The position numbers were made by a program, and so were the translations under genes. A stretch of DNA of 64,000 bases from an uncultured Erythrobacter sp. (GTDB lineage: Bacteria; Pseudomonadota; Alphaproteobacteria; Sphingomonadales; Sphingomonadaceae): the NCBI RefSeq assembly GCF_958304185.1, contig NZ_OY284433.1, forward strand, positions 372,001-436,000. Reading direction: 5' to 3'. Positions 6,291 through 14,954 of the stretch are shown one piece after another. The stretch's first letter is position 1; every line of letters begins with the position of its first letter. The notes below the pieces were generated by a model. The model did not search any database, had not been told where the DNA came from, and saw nothing but the letters and a program-made list of their open reading frames with translations.

Positions 6291-7679
6291 TCAATGCTTT
6301 CTCAGAAATTCCTGTGCCAATCGTTTAAACTCGCTTGGTGCCGTCATCAGAATGAAGTGAGGCGCACGATCAATCGGGACCAAAACGATGTCTCCCGAGG
6401 CCTTTAGTTTGGCAACGTGCTCGTCGGCACCATGATACGGCGTCTTAGGGTCGAGCGTTCCTTGAAGCACGATTGACGGCGGAATTGAGGCGGGCAGAAC
6501 ACCAAAACTTGCGTCGCGTTCATATGTGGGAATGCCGCCTGCCAACAACAACGCGGGCAATGGGCTGGCAAATAGGTAGTCCTTGGCTTCGTGATCGATT
6601 ACATCGACTGTCAGGTTAGGACGCGCGTTGTTTTCCGAGCGACTGATCAAACTTACCAGCGGAACTGAAGATTCGCTTTGCGGATAGTGCATAAGCGCGG
6701 AGGCCTTCGCGCTTAGCCGATTGGTCGCGTACCTGAGCCAGGCAGGATCGTTGGCCTGCAAGCCAGCGATGACATTGGGAAGCATCGCCCGGGTCTCGGT
6801 AAAGTCGAGCAGCGCCGACAGCTTATATTTCAGATTTCCATCGGCCAATTCCGCAATGTTCTCCTTTTCTAGGAGCCGACGGACCGCTTGTTCTGCGGCC
6901 TCGGGAAAGTACCGACGGCATTCGGGGCGTGTGTCGCAATCGCGCAGCACCTCTCGGCCGACCCTATCGGTCACGGCTGATCTGTGACTGAGGTCCAAGT
7001 GGGTATCGGTTTCGAGCGGAACGAGAGAATCGAGAATGACACCGTCAATATCTGTTTGAGCGCCAAAGGAGAGCAGCCGCAATACCAGCTGTGTTCCGTA
7101 AGATACGCCGTAGATGTACCTTCGCTCACCGCTGCCAAGGCGGGATAACAACTCATCGAGATCGCGCGCAGCGTTTGAGATCGTGAAGGACTTTGTCCGG
7201 CCGGGCTGTTCGTTCAGCGAGCCAAAGCAGGTGCCCCATTCCTCGTCAGCCAGCGCCCTGCCTGCTTTGCTCGCTGGTCCCTCCTCATCTGGGCAAAGCC
7301 TAGACGAAAACCCGGTCCCGCGATGATCGGGAACGAGCAAGTCGAACCCCGGCGCTGCTTCTCGCAATGTATCGATGAAGGGGTAGAACGATGCGCCAGA
7401 TTCACCAGGGCCGCCTGCAATCAACCACAATTGGCCTTCCGCAACGCCTTCTGCTGGAAACTTCCTGACGAAGAGATCAACTGTGCCGGCGTCCGGTGCC
7501 GCATGATCGAGCGGCACTGCGACTAATGTACATTCTGTCGCCATTAGCGATGCGTGCGACACCCCGTCCTCACATGGCGAAAATGCACTAGGCACAACTT
7601 CACCGTGCGCATTGGCTGACGTCGCCAGTGCGCATGCGGCGAGGGAAAACGTGATCAGGCGAAGCATAGAGGGCGTCAT
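6291..7679 (-). CDS. Exported alpha/beta hydrolase, S33/TAP-like peptidase family
   Basis: A 462-residue secreted hydrolase. A signal peptide (MLRLITFSLAACALATSANA, cleaved before HGE) favours the ATG at 7679, 10 bp after the BufC stop; an ATG at 7703 would overlap BufC by 14 bp. Motifs of the prolyl-aminopeptidase/TAP family are visible: oxyanion segment GGPGESG, nucleophile elbow GVSYGTQ, Asp in QGTLDPKTPY and His in RAPHFILM. It is the last gene of the minus-strand bufferin operon, which suggests a periplasmic role linked to the bufferins, such as trimming a precursor. That link is inference; the substrate is unknown. Confidence 0.85.
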   Translation of the reverse strand: MTPSMLRLITFSLAACALATSANAHGEVVPSAFSPCEDGVSHASLMATECTLVAVPLDHAAPDAGTVDLFVRKFPAEGVAEGQLWLIAGGPGESGASFYPFIDTLREAAPGFDLLVPDHRGTGFSSRLCPDEEGPASKAGRALADEEWGTCFGSLNEQPGRTKSFTISNAARDLDELLSRLGSGERRYIYGVSYGTQLVLRLLSFGAQTDIDGVILDSLVPLETDTHLDLSHRSAVTDRVGREVLRDCDTRPECRRYFPEAAEQAVRRLLEKENIAELADGNLKYKLSALLDFTETRAMLPNVIAGLQANDPAWLRYATNRLSAKASALMHYPQSESSVPLVSLISRSENNARPNLTVDVIDHEAKDYLFASPLPALLLAGGIPTYERDASFGVLPASIPPSIVLQGTLDPKTPYHGADEHVAKLKASGDIVLVPIDRAPHFILMTAPSEFKRLAQEFLRKH

Positions 7680-7689
7680 TTTCTCACGC

Positions 7690-8517
7690 TTATTCACGGG
7701 CATTTGAACCAGTGGCTTGGTCTGTCGGCTGCAGCGCGGACCTTAGCCCAGTGATCAGCCCGATTTCGATCCAGTTCCGCAACATCCCACCCGCTGCTGC
7801 CGCGACCTGCGATGCTTCGACATTGTTCGACAAGATGGTGCACACATCGCCGAAGCTGCCCCCTCTCAGAATTTCCGTCGGTGCCAGTCCTTCCGCTGAC
7901 GGGATCAGCCCGAACACGGGCATCTCACCTTCACGCCACAAGAGCACCCACTTCTGTTCTGCAAGCCTAGCGACCTCCACCTCATTCAGTGGGTCGGCCA
8001 GCGTCGCCCACAGCTTGACCAGATCAAACGACACGGCTCGCAAAGCCGTCCCGGGCATGATCTCGAAGCGCAGTCCGTCCCACTGGCCGGTGTCGAACCC
8101 TGTAGTTGCCGCAGCGAAATCGGCCAATGTCATGGGCACAGCGTCAGCGGCAGTGAATGCGCGGTGCATTGACCATTCAAGCCATGCCACTTCGCCCACG
8201 TCAGCATCGTTGGCGAACAGATCGGCGCAGACCTCCCAGAAGCCCTCACCCGCCAGATCGATGGTCCAGCTTGCCGGAGGGTTCGTGATGAGATGGTGCG
8301 CCGCCGCCTGCACGAAGGCGTCCTCGCCAACCAAGCGGGCCGTGCGTTCAAAGGTGCTGCGCAAGACATCGATGAGCCGCTGCCGGTAAGCGTTGCGATA
8401 GACGGCGATGCCTGCTGCCCGCCGTGCATCCCATCCTGGCGGTAAGGGTGCGCTCTCATCAAGGAGACAGGCCATGAAATCGGTCTGGGCGCGCAATAGC
8501 TGGGTCATGCCGGACAT
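7690..8517 (-). CDS. bufC: BufC-type DUF2063 protein, bufferin maturation partner
   Basis: A 275-residue DUF2063 protein. The N-terminal domain (LRAQTDFMACLLDESAPLPP, RAAGIAVYRNAYRQRLIDVL, FERTARLVGEDAFVQAAAHH) is the one found next to DUF692 enzymes, where it serves as precursor recognition/partner protein for the MNIO enzyme. The C-terminal part (LLWREGEMPVFGLI) is typical of the family. Its start overlaps the 3' end of the DUF692 gene by 13 bp, so the two are translationally coupled and probably form a complex. It corresponds to GigB in the gold-induced gig cluster of Cupriavidus, as I recall that nomenclature. Confidence 0.88.
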   Translation of the reverse strand: MSGMTQLLRAQTDFMACLLDESAPLPPGWDARRAAGIAVYRNAYRQRLIDVLRSTFERTARLVGEDAFVQAAAHHLITNPPASWTIDLAGEGFWEVCADLFANDADVGEVAWLEWSMHRAFTAADAVPMTLADFAAATTGFDTGQWDGLRFEIMPGTALRAVSFDLVKLWATLADPLNEVEVARLAEQKWVLLWREGEMPVFGLIPSAEGLAPTEILRGGSFGDVCTILSNNVEASQVAAAAGGMLRNWIEIGLITGLRSALQPTDQATGSNARE

Positions 8518-9341
8518 TCAGCCCGCGCGGCGCCCGCGACCCGCCGTGCCCGGTCAAGTTCAGCCAGCAGATCAGCCAAGGGCGGGAGCGCATCGTCCCA
8601 TTCAACCATCACAGCAACATCGCCAAGCACGCGACTTGCCTGCCCGAAAAGGTGCCATACCTCTTCGCAAACAGGCCGGTCATGCGTGTCGATCATGATG
8701 TCGCCCGGTGTATGTCCGGCCAAGTGGACCTGACGTACCCGGTCTGCTGGTATCCCGCTGAGATAATCAGCGGGATCGAAGCCGTGGTTGCAGGCGCTTA
8801 CGTAGATATTGTTGATATCGAGCAGTAGATAACAGCCCGTTCGCTGGCTCATTTCCGTCAGAAACTCCCATTCGGTCAGCTCGTCTTGCGGAAAGGTGAG
8901 GTAGCTTGACGGGTTTTCGAACAGCATCGCCCGGCCCATTGTGTGCTGGGCGTGGTCGATATTCTCGCACACGGTCTGCATAGACGCGCGCGTGAGCGGT
9001 AGCGGCAGCAGATCGTGGCTATTATGCGCGCCTGTCCGCGTCCAGCATAGGTGATCGGATACCCAGAGAGGCTCGATCCGATCGACTAGTGACTTAAGCC
9101 TGCCGAGATGATCAAGGTCCAACCCATCGGCCGAGCCGATCGACATTGATACGCCGTGCAGGATTACGGGCAGCTTCTGCCTTACCTGTTCGAGCACACG
9201 TAGCGGCCGGCCGCCGTCGACCATGAAGTTTTCGGATATCACCTCGACGAAATCGACATCGACATTGCCTGCGATGAAGTCGCGGTAATGATCGCGGCGC
9301 AGGCCAACACCGAACCCGCCGAATGCCGAGATGTCTGCCAT
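8505..9341 (-). CDS. bufB: BufB-type DUF692 multinuclear non-heme iron oxidase (MNIO)
   Basis: A 278-residue DUF692 enzyme with a TIM-barrel fold. The start at 9341 (MADISAFGGFGVGLRRDHY) is chosen because AGGATA lies about 8 nt upstream; the frame extends to 9404 without an RBS. Metal ligands of the family are all present: HGVSMSIGS, SDHLCW, ENPSSYL, DINNIYVSACNHGFD, HLAGH, DTHDRPV and EWDD. MNIOs modify Cys residues of peptide substrates, giving thiooxazole or oxazolone/thioamide groups that bind copper. The likely substrates are the two Cys-rich precursors encoded at 9420-9710 and 9899-10183. Confidence 0.93.
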   Translation of the reverse strand: MADISAFGGFGVGLRRDHYRDFIAGNVDVDFVEVISENFMVDGGRPLRVLEQVRQKLPVILHGVSMSIGSADGLDLDHLGRLKSLVDRIEPLWVSDHLCWTRTGAHNSHDLLPLPLTRASMQTVCENIDHAQHTMGRAMLFENPSSYLTFPQDELTEWEFLTEMSQRTGCYLLLDINNIYVSACNHGFDPADYLSGIPADRVRQVHLAGHTPGDIMIDTHDRPVCEEVWHLFGQASRVLGDVAVMVEWDDALPPLADLLAELDRARRVAGAARAECPA

Positions 9342-9360
9342 CGCTGATATCCTATGATGC

Positions 9361-9411
9361 AAAAAATGGCCCGGTGGACTTGAAGGGGGGGGAGGTAAAC
9401 CCACCGGGCCA
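9361..9411 (-). terminator. Intrinsic terminator between BufA2 precursor and BufB
   Basis: On the minus strand a perfect 11-bp stem TGGCCCGGTGG / CCACCGGGCCA with a 23-nt loop is followed by six U residues (A6 at 9361-9366 on plus). It begins 9 bp after the BufA2 stop and ends 20 bp before the BufB start. It should stop most transcripts after the precursor and let a minority continue into bufBC, which would give precursor in excess over enzyme. Confidence 0.85.
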
Positions 9412-9419
9412 GAGCGGGA

Positions 9420-9710
9420 TCAGCCAAGGTCGCCGATCGTTCCGCCCTTCGAGAGGCACTCGCCTGCCTTCATCGCCTTGAAGCCGTGGCCCTTGCAGGC
9501 GTTCTGGCCCTTGCATTCATGTTCTGCGGTGGCGCAGTCGGAATTGCCCTTGCAGCTGTGCAGACCATAACAGTGCACGGTTTCATCGGCGCTGAGGGCA
9601 CGGCCCTTGCTGCCGTTCGGCGCATCGGCGGCAAAAGCCGCAAACGAGGTCAGCGCGATGGCTGCCGCGGTTGCAGCAATCGAAGCGGTCGCTCGCGTTG
9701 CTTTGATCAT
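9420..9710 (-). CDS. bufA2: BufA2-type bufferin precursor, exported Cys-rich peptide
   Basis: A 96-residue precursor. The ATG at 9710 gives a clear Sec signal peptide ([21 protein letters not shown], cleaved before ADAPNG) with AAGGAA upstream; the frame to 9749 lacks one. The mature part holds six Cys in repeated motifs HCYG, SCKG, DCAT, ECKG, ACKG and ECLS, the pattern of the BufA2 family. Bufferins are RiPPs whose Cys are modified by DUF692/MNIO enzymes before export and which bind copper in the periplasm. The gene heads the minus-strand operon bufA2-bufB-bufC-hydrolase and has its own SigF-like promoter at 9759-9784. Confidence 0.88.
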   Translation of the reverse strand: MIKATRATASIAATAAAIALTSFAAFAADAPNGSKGRALSADETVHCYGLHSCKGNSDCATAEHECKGQNACKGHGFKAMKAGECLSKGGTIGDLG

Positions 9711-9758
9711 CTCATCGGTTCCTTCTGCAGGGATGGTGCAGGATCGCACAGCACATCG

Positions 9759-9784
9759 TTCGCCGCAGCACCGCTGCCGGTTAC
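9759..9784 (-). promoter_or_regulatory. SigF-like ECF promoter of the bufA2 operon
   Basis: Reading the minus strand: GTAACC (9784-9779), 16 bp, CGAA (9762-9759). This matches exactly the GTAACC-N16-CGAA motif I recall for the Caulobacter SigF regulon, which includes DUF2282/DUF692 genes. Transcription would begin about 9752, leaving a 5' leader of about 40 nt before the ATG at 9710. Confidence 0.75.
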
Positions 9785-9808
9785 AGCCATCAAAGTTTCA
9801 CAGGATCT

Positions 9809-9834
9809 GTAACGCCGCCCCGCAGTCGGGCGAA
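9809..9834 (+). promoter_or_regulatory. SigF-like ECF promoter of the bufA1 operon
   Basis: GTAACG (9809-9814), 16 bp, CGAA (9831-9834) differs from the minus-strand motif by one base in the -35 element. Transcription would begin about 9841, about 58 nt before the bufA1 ATG. The two promoters are back to back with their -35 elements 24 bp apart, so the two operons are probably induced together. Confidence 0.7.
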
Positions 9835-9898
9835 CAGGCAGCAGGTGATGACCGGGCCAAGCGCCGGCGCTGCCTTTCTCAAACTGGAGACAATCACG

Positions 9899-10183
9899 AT
9901 GAAAACTGAAGCCCTATCTCGCATCGCCTTTCTGGCCGTCACCGCAGCGCTCGTGACCAGCGTCACCTCAGCTCCTGTCGCCGCACAGAAGCCCGCGATG
10001 GAAAAATGCTACGGCATCGCCAAGTCCGGACAGAATGACTGTTCGGCCGGCCCCGGCACCAGCTGCGCCGGAACGTCGACCCGCGATTACCAGGGCAACG
10101 CCTGGAAACTGGTCAAGCAGGGCACCTGCGAAAAGACCAAGACGCCCAAGGGCAATGGTTCGCTGAAGCCGATCAATCGCTGA
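9899..10183 (+). CDS. bufA1: BufA1-type (DUF2282) bufferin precursor
   Basis: A 94-residue DUF2282 protein. The ATG at 9899 has GGAG about 10 nt upstream and gives a signal peptide ([21 protein letters not shown], cleaved before QKPAME). The mature part carries four Cys in the DUF2282 pattern [20 protein letters not shown], then [12 protein letters not shown]. It differs from the six-Cys BufA2 encoded divergently 190 bp away. It is followed after 25 bp by a DoxX gene, with no second DUF692/DUF2063 pair in this window, so bufBC at 7690-9341 probably act on both precursors. Confidence 0.9.
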   Translation: MKTEALSRIAFLAVTAALVTSVTSAPVAAQKPAMEKCYGIAKSGQNDCSAGPGTSCAGTSTRDYQGNAWKLVKQGTCEKTKTPKGNGSLKPINR

Positions 10184-10208
10184 CGCTGACAACAGGCAGG
10201 ACCAGACA

Positions 10209-10673
10209 ATGCATCACATCGCCCAATGGCACGATCGGATCGTGGCCATCCTCGCTTCGCGACTGTCAGAGGGCGTTGTGCTGCTGCTGGCCCGCATCGC
10301 GCTTGCCGGCGTGTTCTGGCGTTCCGGCCGCAGCAAGGTGGCGGAGGGAAGTGTGTTCGAGATCAGCGAGTCGACCCGGTATCTGTTCGAGAATGACTAT
10401 GCCGGAGTCCCGCTGTCTGCTGAAATTGCCGCCCCTTTGGCCACCGCTGGAGAACACCTTTTCCCTCTGCTGTTGGTGATCGGGCTGGCTACCCGGCTGT
10501 CAGCGGGCGCTCTGCTGGTCATCACGCTCGTTATCCAGATTTTCGTGTACCCGGAAGCTTGGTGGACGACACACATTCTGTGGGTCGCACTGGCGGCCGT
10601 CCTGATTGTGCGCGGCGGCGGGGTGCTGTCCTTCGACACGTTGACTGGCTATTGGCGCGCATCTGCTTTGTAG
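10209..10673 (+). CDS. DoxX-family membrane protein of the bufferin locus
   Basis: A 154-residue DoxX-type integral membrane protein with about four hydrophobic segments (about 22-40, 78-95, 97-116, 122-140). It contains the family's ARIALAGVFWRSGRSK opening and LFPLLLVIGLATRLSAGALL core. DoxX proteins recur in bufferin/gig operons (GigT) and are thought to serve membrane redox or quinone chemistry; the biochemical role there is not settled. Co-transcribed with bufA1 (25-bp gap). Confidence 0.88.
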   Translation: MHHIAQWHDRIVAILASRLSEGVVLLLARIALAGVFWRSGRSKVAEGSVFEISESTRYLFENDYAGVPLSAEIAAPLATAGEHLFPLLLVIGLATRLSAGALLVITLVIQIFVYPEAWWTTHILWVALAAVLIVRGGGVLSFDTLTGYWRASAL

Positions 10674-10735
10674 AGCGTGCTGCGATACTGAAGCATTTCG
10701 AAGGTGGCTGGTGGGCCTCAATGCCGCGCGCCTGC

Positions 10736-10763
10736 TTGCAATCACATCATGATGTGATAGATC
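10736..10763 (+). promoter_or_regulatory. Candidate ribBA promoter with an 18-bp palindromic operator in its spacer
   Basis: TTGCAA (10736-10741) and a poor -10, TAGATC (10758-10763), are 16 bp apart, and the spacer is essentially the perfect palindrome ATCACATCATGATGTGAT (10741-10758). Half-sites CACATC and CATCAC recur just inside the gene. A start near 10770 would make the mRNA leaderless, in keeping with the absence of a Shine-Dalgarno before the ATG. The palindrome is certain; promoter and operator roles are inferred. Confidence 0.5.
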
Positions 10764-10769
10764 GCAAGT

Positions 10770-12017
10770 ATGAGCACATCTATCATCACACGCGTTCGCG
10801 ATCTCGTCACATCAAGCACCATGACCCGCGCTGGTCTCGCCCGCGCCGCCGGTCTTCACGCCAACACCTTGCGCGATTGCACTGAGGACACGTGGAACCC
10901 GACCGCCGAGACCCTCGCCAAACTTGATGCCTTTCTTGAGGCCAATGCCGACCGCCCGGTGCTCGCCACGATCGAGGAGATTATCGACGAGGCGCGCAAT
11001 GGGCGGATGTATATCCTGGTCGACGATGAAGACCGCGAGAACGAGGGCGATCTCATCATCCCCGCGCAGATGGCGACCCCGCAAGCGATCAACTTCATGG
11101 CGATGTATGGCCGCGGGCTGATCTGCCTGGCGCTGACCAAGGAGCGCGTCGAGACGCTCGGGTTGCAGCCGATGAGCCGCAACAACAAGGAATCAATGCA
11201 AACCGCCTTCACCATCTCGATTGAGGCGAAGGAAGGCGTCACCACCGGCATTTCGGCGGCAGACCGCGCCCGCACGATCTCGGTCGCGATTGACGCAGCC
11301 AAGGGCGCGGATGATCTTGTCACCCCCGGCCACGTCTTCCCGCTGACGGCGCGCGACGGCGGCACGCTAGTGCGCGCAGGCCATACCGAGGCCGCAGTCG
11401 ATATTTCGCGTCTGGCAGGGCTCAACCCCTCGGGCGTGATCTGCGAGATCATGAACGAGGACGGGACGATGGCCCGGCTCGATGATCTGGTGAAGTTCGC
11501 GCGCAAGCATGATCTCAAGATCGGCACGATCCGCGATCTGATCGCCTATCGGATGCGCAATGACCACTTGGTCGAGCGGCTCAACGAGCGCGCCTTCACC
11601 TCCGATTACGGCGGCCAATGGCGCATGATCACCTATCGTGACCGCGTCGCGGGCAGCGAGGCCTATGTGCTGCAAAAGGGCCACGTCATCCCCGGTGAAC
11701 CCACCCTCGCCCGCGTCCATCCGATCTCGGTGTTCGACGATGTGCTGGGCGCTCCGGGTGCGCGCAAACGCACGCTCCAACGCGCGATGCAGGCGATTGG
11801 CACGCATGGTTCGGGCGTGATCGTGATCCTGACCGGGCGTGTCGGGACGGGCGAATGGCGGCCGGACGAAGAGCTGCGCAATATCGGCATTGGCTCGCAG
11901 ATCCTTGTCGACCTCGGCGTATCCGACATGGTGCTGCTGTCGAACAGCCGGCCCGATTACGTCGCGCTCGAAGGCTATGGCCTGACCATCACCGACTTCC
12001 ACCCCATTCCGGAGTAA
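10770..12017 (+). CDS. ribB: 3,4-dihydroxy-2-butanone-4-phosphate synthase with N-terminal HTH and degenerate GTP cyclohydrolase II domain
   Basis: A 415-residue protein in three parts. Residues 1-60 are an XRE-like HTH ([20 protein letters not shown], then [14 protein letters not shown]). Residues 65-270 are the DHBP synthase, with active-site segments [11 protein letters not shown] and PGHVFPL...[10 protein letters not shown] intact; it makes the four-carbon unit of riboflavin from ribulose 5-phosphate. Residues 285-415 resemble GTP cyclohydrolase II, but the zinc-binding Cys of the ECLTGD/CDCG motifs are absent ([20 protein letters not shown]), so this domain is probably not catalytic. It is followed by ribH (5-bp gap). 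The HTH plus the palindrome upstream suggests autoregulation. No FMN riboswitch is visible. Confidence 0.93.
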   Translation: MSTSIITRVRDLVTSSTMTRAGLARAAGLHANTLRDCTEDTWNPTAETLAKLDAFLEANADRPVLATIEEIIDEARNGRMYILVDDEDRENEGDLIIPAQMATPQAINFMAMYGRGLICLALTKERVETLGLQPMSRNNKESMQTAFTISIEAKEGVTTGISAADRARTISVAIDAAKGADDLVTPGHVFPLTARDGGTLVRAGHTEAAVDISRLAGLNPSGVICEIMNEDGTMARLDDLVKFARKHDLKIGTIRDLIAYRMRNDHLVERLNERAFTSDYGGQWRMITYRDRVAGSEAYVLQKGHVIPGEPTLARVHPISVFDDVLGAPGARKRTLQRAMQAIGTHGSGVIVILTGRVGTGEWRPDEELRNIGIGSQILVDLGVSDMVLLSNSRPDYVALEGYGLTITDFHPIPE

Positions 12018-12022
12018 TTGCC

Positions 12023-12442
12023 ATGGCCGATATCCTTATCGTCGAAGCGCGCTTCTATGCCCACCTTAACGATATGCTCGTCGCTGGCGCGCGGGCTGCG
12101 CTGGAGGCCGAGGGCCACACAGTCGAAGTGCTGACCGTGCCAGGCGCGCTTGAAATCCCCGGCGCCATCGCTCTGGCGGCCGAGGCTGACCGTTATGACG
12201 GCTTCGTCGCCATCGGTGTCGTGATCCGGGGCGAAACCTACCACTTCGAGATCGTGGCGGGCGAAAGTGCGCGTGCAATCATGGCCTTAACGATGGATGG
12301 CATCGCGATCGGCAACGGCATCCTGACCGTCGAGAACGAAGCGCAGGCGCTGGTGCGCGCTGACCCTGCCCAGAAGGACAAGGGCGGCGAAGCGGCCAAG
12401 GCGGCGCTGGCGCTGTTGGCTTTGCAGGCCCGCTTCGGCTGA
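12023..12442 (+). CDS. ribH: 6,7-dimethyl-8-ribityllumazine synthase
   Basis: A 139-residue lumazine synthase, which condenses the RibB product with the ribitylaminopyrimidine in the penultimate step of riboflavin synthesis. Family motifs: [11 protein letters not shown] near residues 40-50 (substrate site), [15 protein letters not shown] (active-site His), and [17 protein letters not shown] near 100-115. It starts 5 bp after the ribBA stop, so the two are one operon. Length and motifs are normal. Confidence 0.95.
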   Translation: MADILIVEARFYAHLNDMLVAGARAALEAEGHTVEVLTVPGALEIPGAIALAAEADRYDGFVAIGVVIRGETYHFEIVAGESARAIMALTMDGIAIGNGILTVENEAQALVRADPAQKDKGGEAAKAALALLALQARFG

Positions 12443-12590
12443 GACTAGTTTCGCGGCGGGTTAACGCCCAACTATGTGCCTTTGCCCATATTACGTATTT
12501 TCTCCGTGTAGATCCCTACGGCATTAGCACGAGATTCGATCAGCTTGTACTCTTGGCGCTGCATCGTTGGCGCTAAATGAGCATATCGCA

Positions 12591-12779
12591 ATGAAGTGGG
12601 ATCTGAACTTGGAAAACCTGACCTCGCCAGCGGCGGAACGGATCGATGTGTCTTCCGCAATTGCCACGCTCGAATTGCAGCTGTCCGTACTCGACCGGCT
12701 CGGCGCGCATATCGCAGCCGCTCATCTTGATGCGGCGATCCAGCAATTGCGACTGGATCACCCCCCTCGTAAGGCATAA
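12591..12779 (+). CDS. Small hypothetical protein
   Basis: 62 residues from ATG at 12591 (MKWDLNLENLTSPAAERIDV), with no good RBS; an in-frame TTG at 12567 would add eight residues. The central segment (SSAIATLELQLSVLDRLGAH, AAAHLDAAIQQLRLD) reads as two amphipathic helices with natural codon use, so it is probably real. No signal peptide. No family recognised. Confidence 0.45.
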   Translation: MKWDLNLENLTSPAAERIDVSSAIATLELQLSVLDRLGAHIAAAHLDAAIQQLRLDHPPRKA

Positions 12780-12917
12780 CTGTCCACCGCTTCTGAGATT
12801 ATGACATGAAAAGAAGCCACTAGTATTTCTCCGTAAGGCAGAATACGCAGACATGTCATACATTGAGTGCAGGATATCCCTGACAACTCATTGTCATGAA
12901 GTCTAGGGGGCAGACCT

Positions 12918-13451
12918 ATGATTGAAGTACCGTTTGGGCTTGGAATCGTGGGGACCGACGCGGTTTTGGTGCAAGGCGCTGTCAAGTTCCGCTCGTTCGC
13001 CGATGAGCTGATCGCAATCGCCGCGCGAATACGCAGTGCCGCTGACGATGGCGTGGCTGTACCACTCGCCGCCGATATCGGGAGCCGTAGCGATTCGCGC
13101 TCTCTTCGCCCGTCCCGCAGCCACATAGTGCTCGCCCGCCGAATCTATGCCCTGAGGCGCAAGCGGCAGGCGATTTTCGGCATTCCTGATTTGTTCGGCG
13201 AACCTGCTTGGGATATCCTGCTCGACCTGTTCATCGCGCAGGGCGAAGGAAAGTCGGTTTCGGTTTCGAGCGCGTGCATCGGCTCAGCTGCTCCGCCGAC
13301 CACCGGTCTGCGCTGGCTCGGCGTGCTGGCAAATGAAGGTCTGGTGCTGCGCGAGAATGACGCTGACGATCACCGCCGCGTGCTGGTAAGGCTGACGCCC
13401 GCCGGCATTGCGGCGATGGAACGATTCTTTGACGCGGTCGAGGGGGATTAG
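12918..13451 (+). CDS. MarR-like winged-helix regulator
   Basis: A 177-residue protein with a run of G (GGGGG) as RBS about 6 nt before ATG. The N-terminal ~70 residues are not recognised. The C-terminal part is a MarR-type winged helix: AWDILLDLFIAQGEGKSVSV, recognition region CIGSAAPPTTGLRWLGVLAN, and wing ENDADDHRRVLVRLTPAG. It is convergent with eno (15-bp gap). The upstream gap 12780-12917 holds an inverted pair TATGACATG / CATGTCATA about 45 bp apart. The target genes are unknown. Confidence 0.75.
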   Translation: MIEVPFGLGIVGTDAVLVQGAVKFRSFADELIAIAARIRSAADDGVAVPLAADIGSRSDSRSLRPSRSHIVLARRIYALRRKRQAIFGIPDLFGEPAWDILLDLFIAQGEGKSVSVSSACIGSAAPPTTGLRWLGVLANEGLVLRENDADDHRRVLVRLTPAGIAAMERFFDAVEGD

Positions 13452-13465
13452 GCCCCCTCCCCCTG

Positions 13466-14776
<1,311 letters not shown>

Positions 14777-14954
14777 TTAGGGTGTTAAGACACTTCGACG
14801 CTATGATAATGGGAACGGCATGATTCTGGTTCGATGATTCCAGCATTGGCCGGACGCGTGACGTCCCTATGCGCGGGAATGACCTCGTGCAAGCGGGTGG
14901 CGAGACGCGAACGGCATCGATCCGAAACACGCCCAGACGACAAGGAGCACCGCA

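Noticed and set aside
10674-10769. FMN riboswitch upstream of the riboflavin operon
   Set aside because: The 96-bp gap is too short and lacks the conserved RFN-element blocks; it holds a palindrome instead.
12795-12865. An operator for the MarR-like gene (TATGACATG...CATGTCATA)
   Set aside because: The arms match perfectly but are about 45 bp apart, too far for a typical MarR site; left as a remark only.
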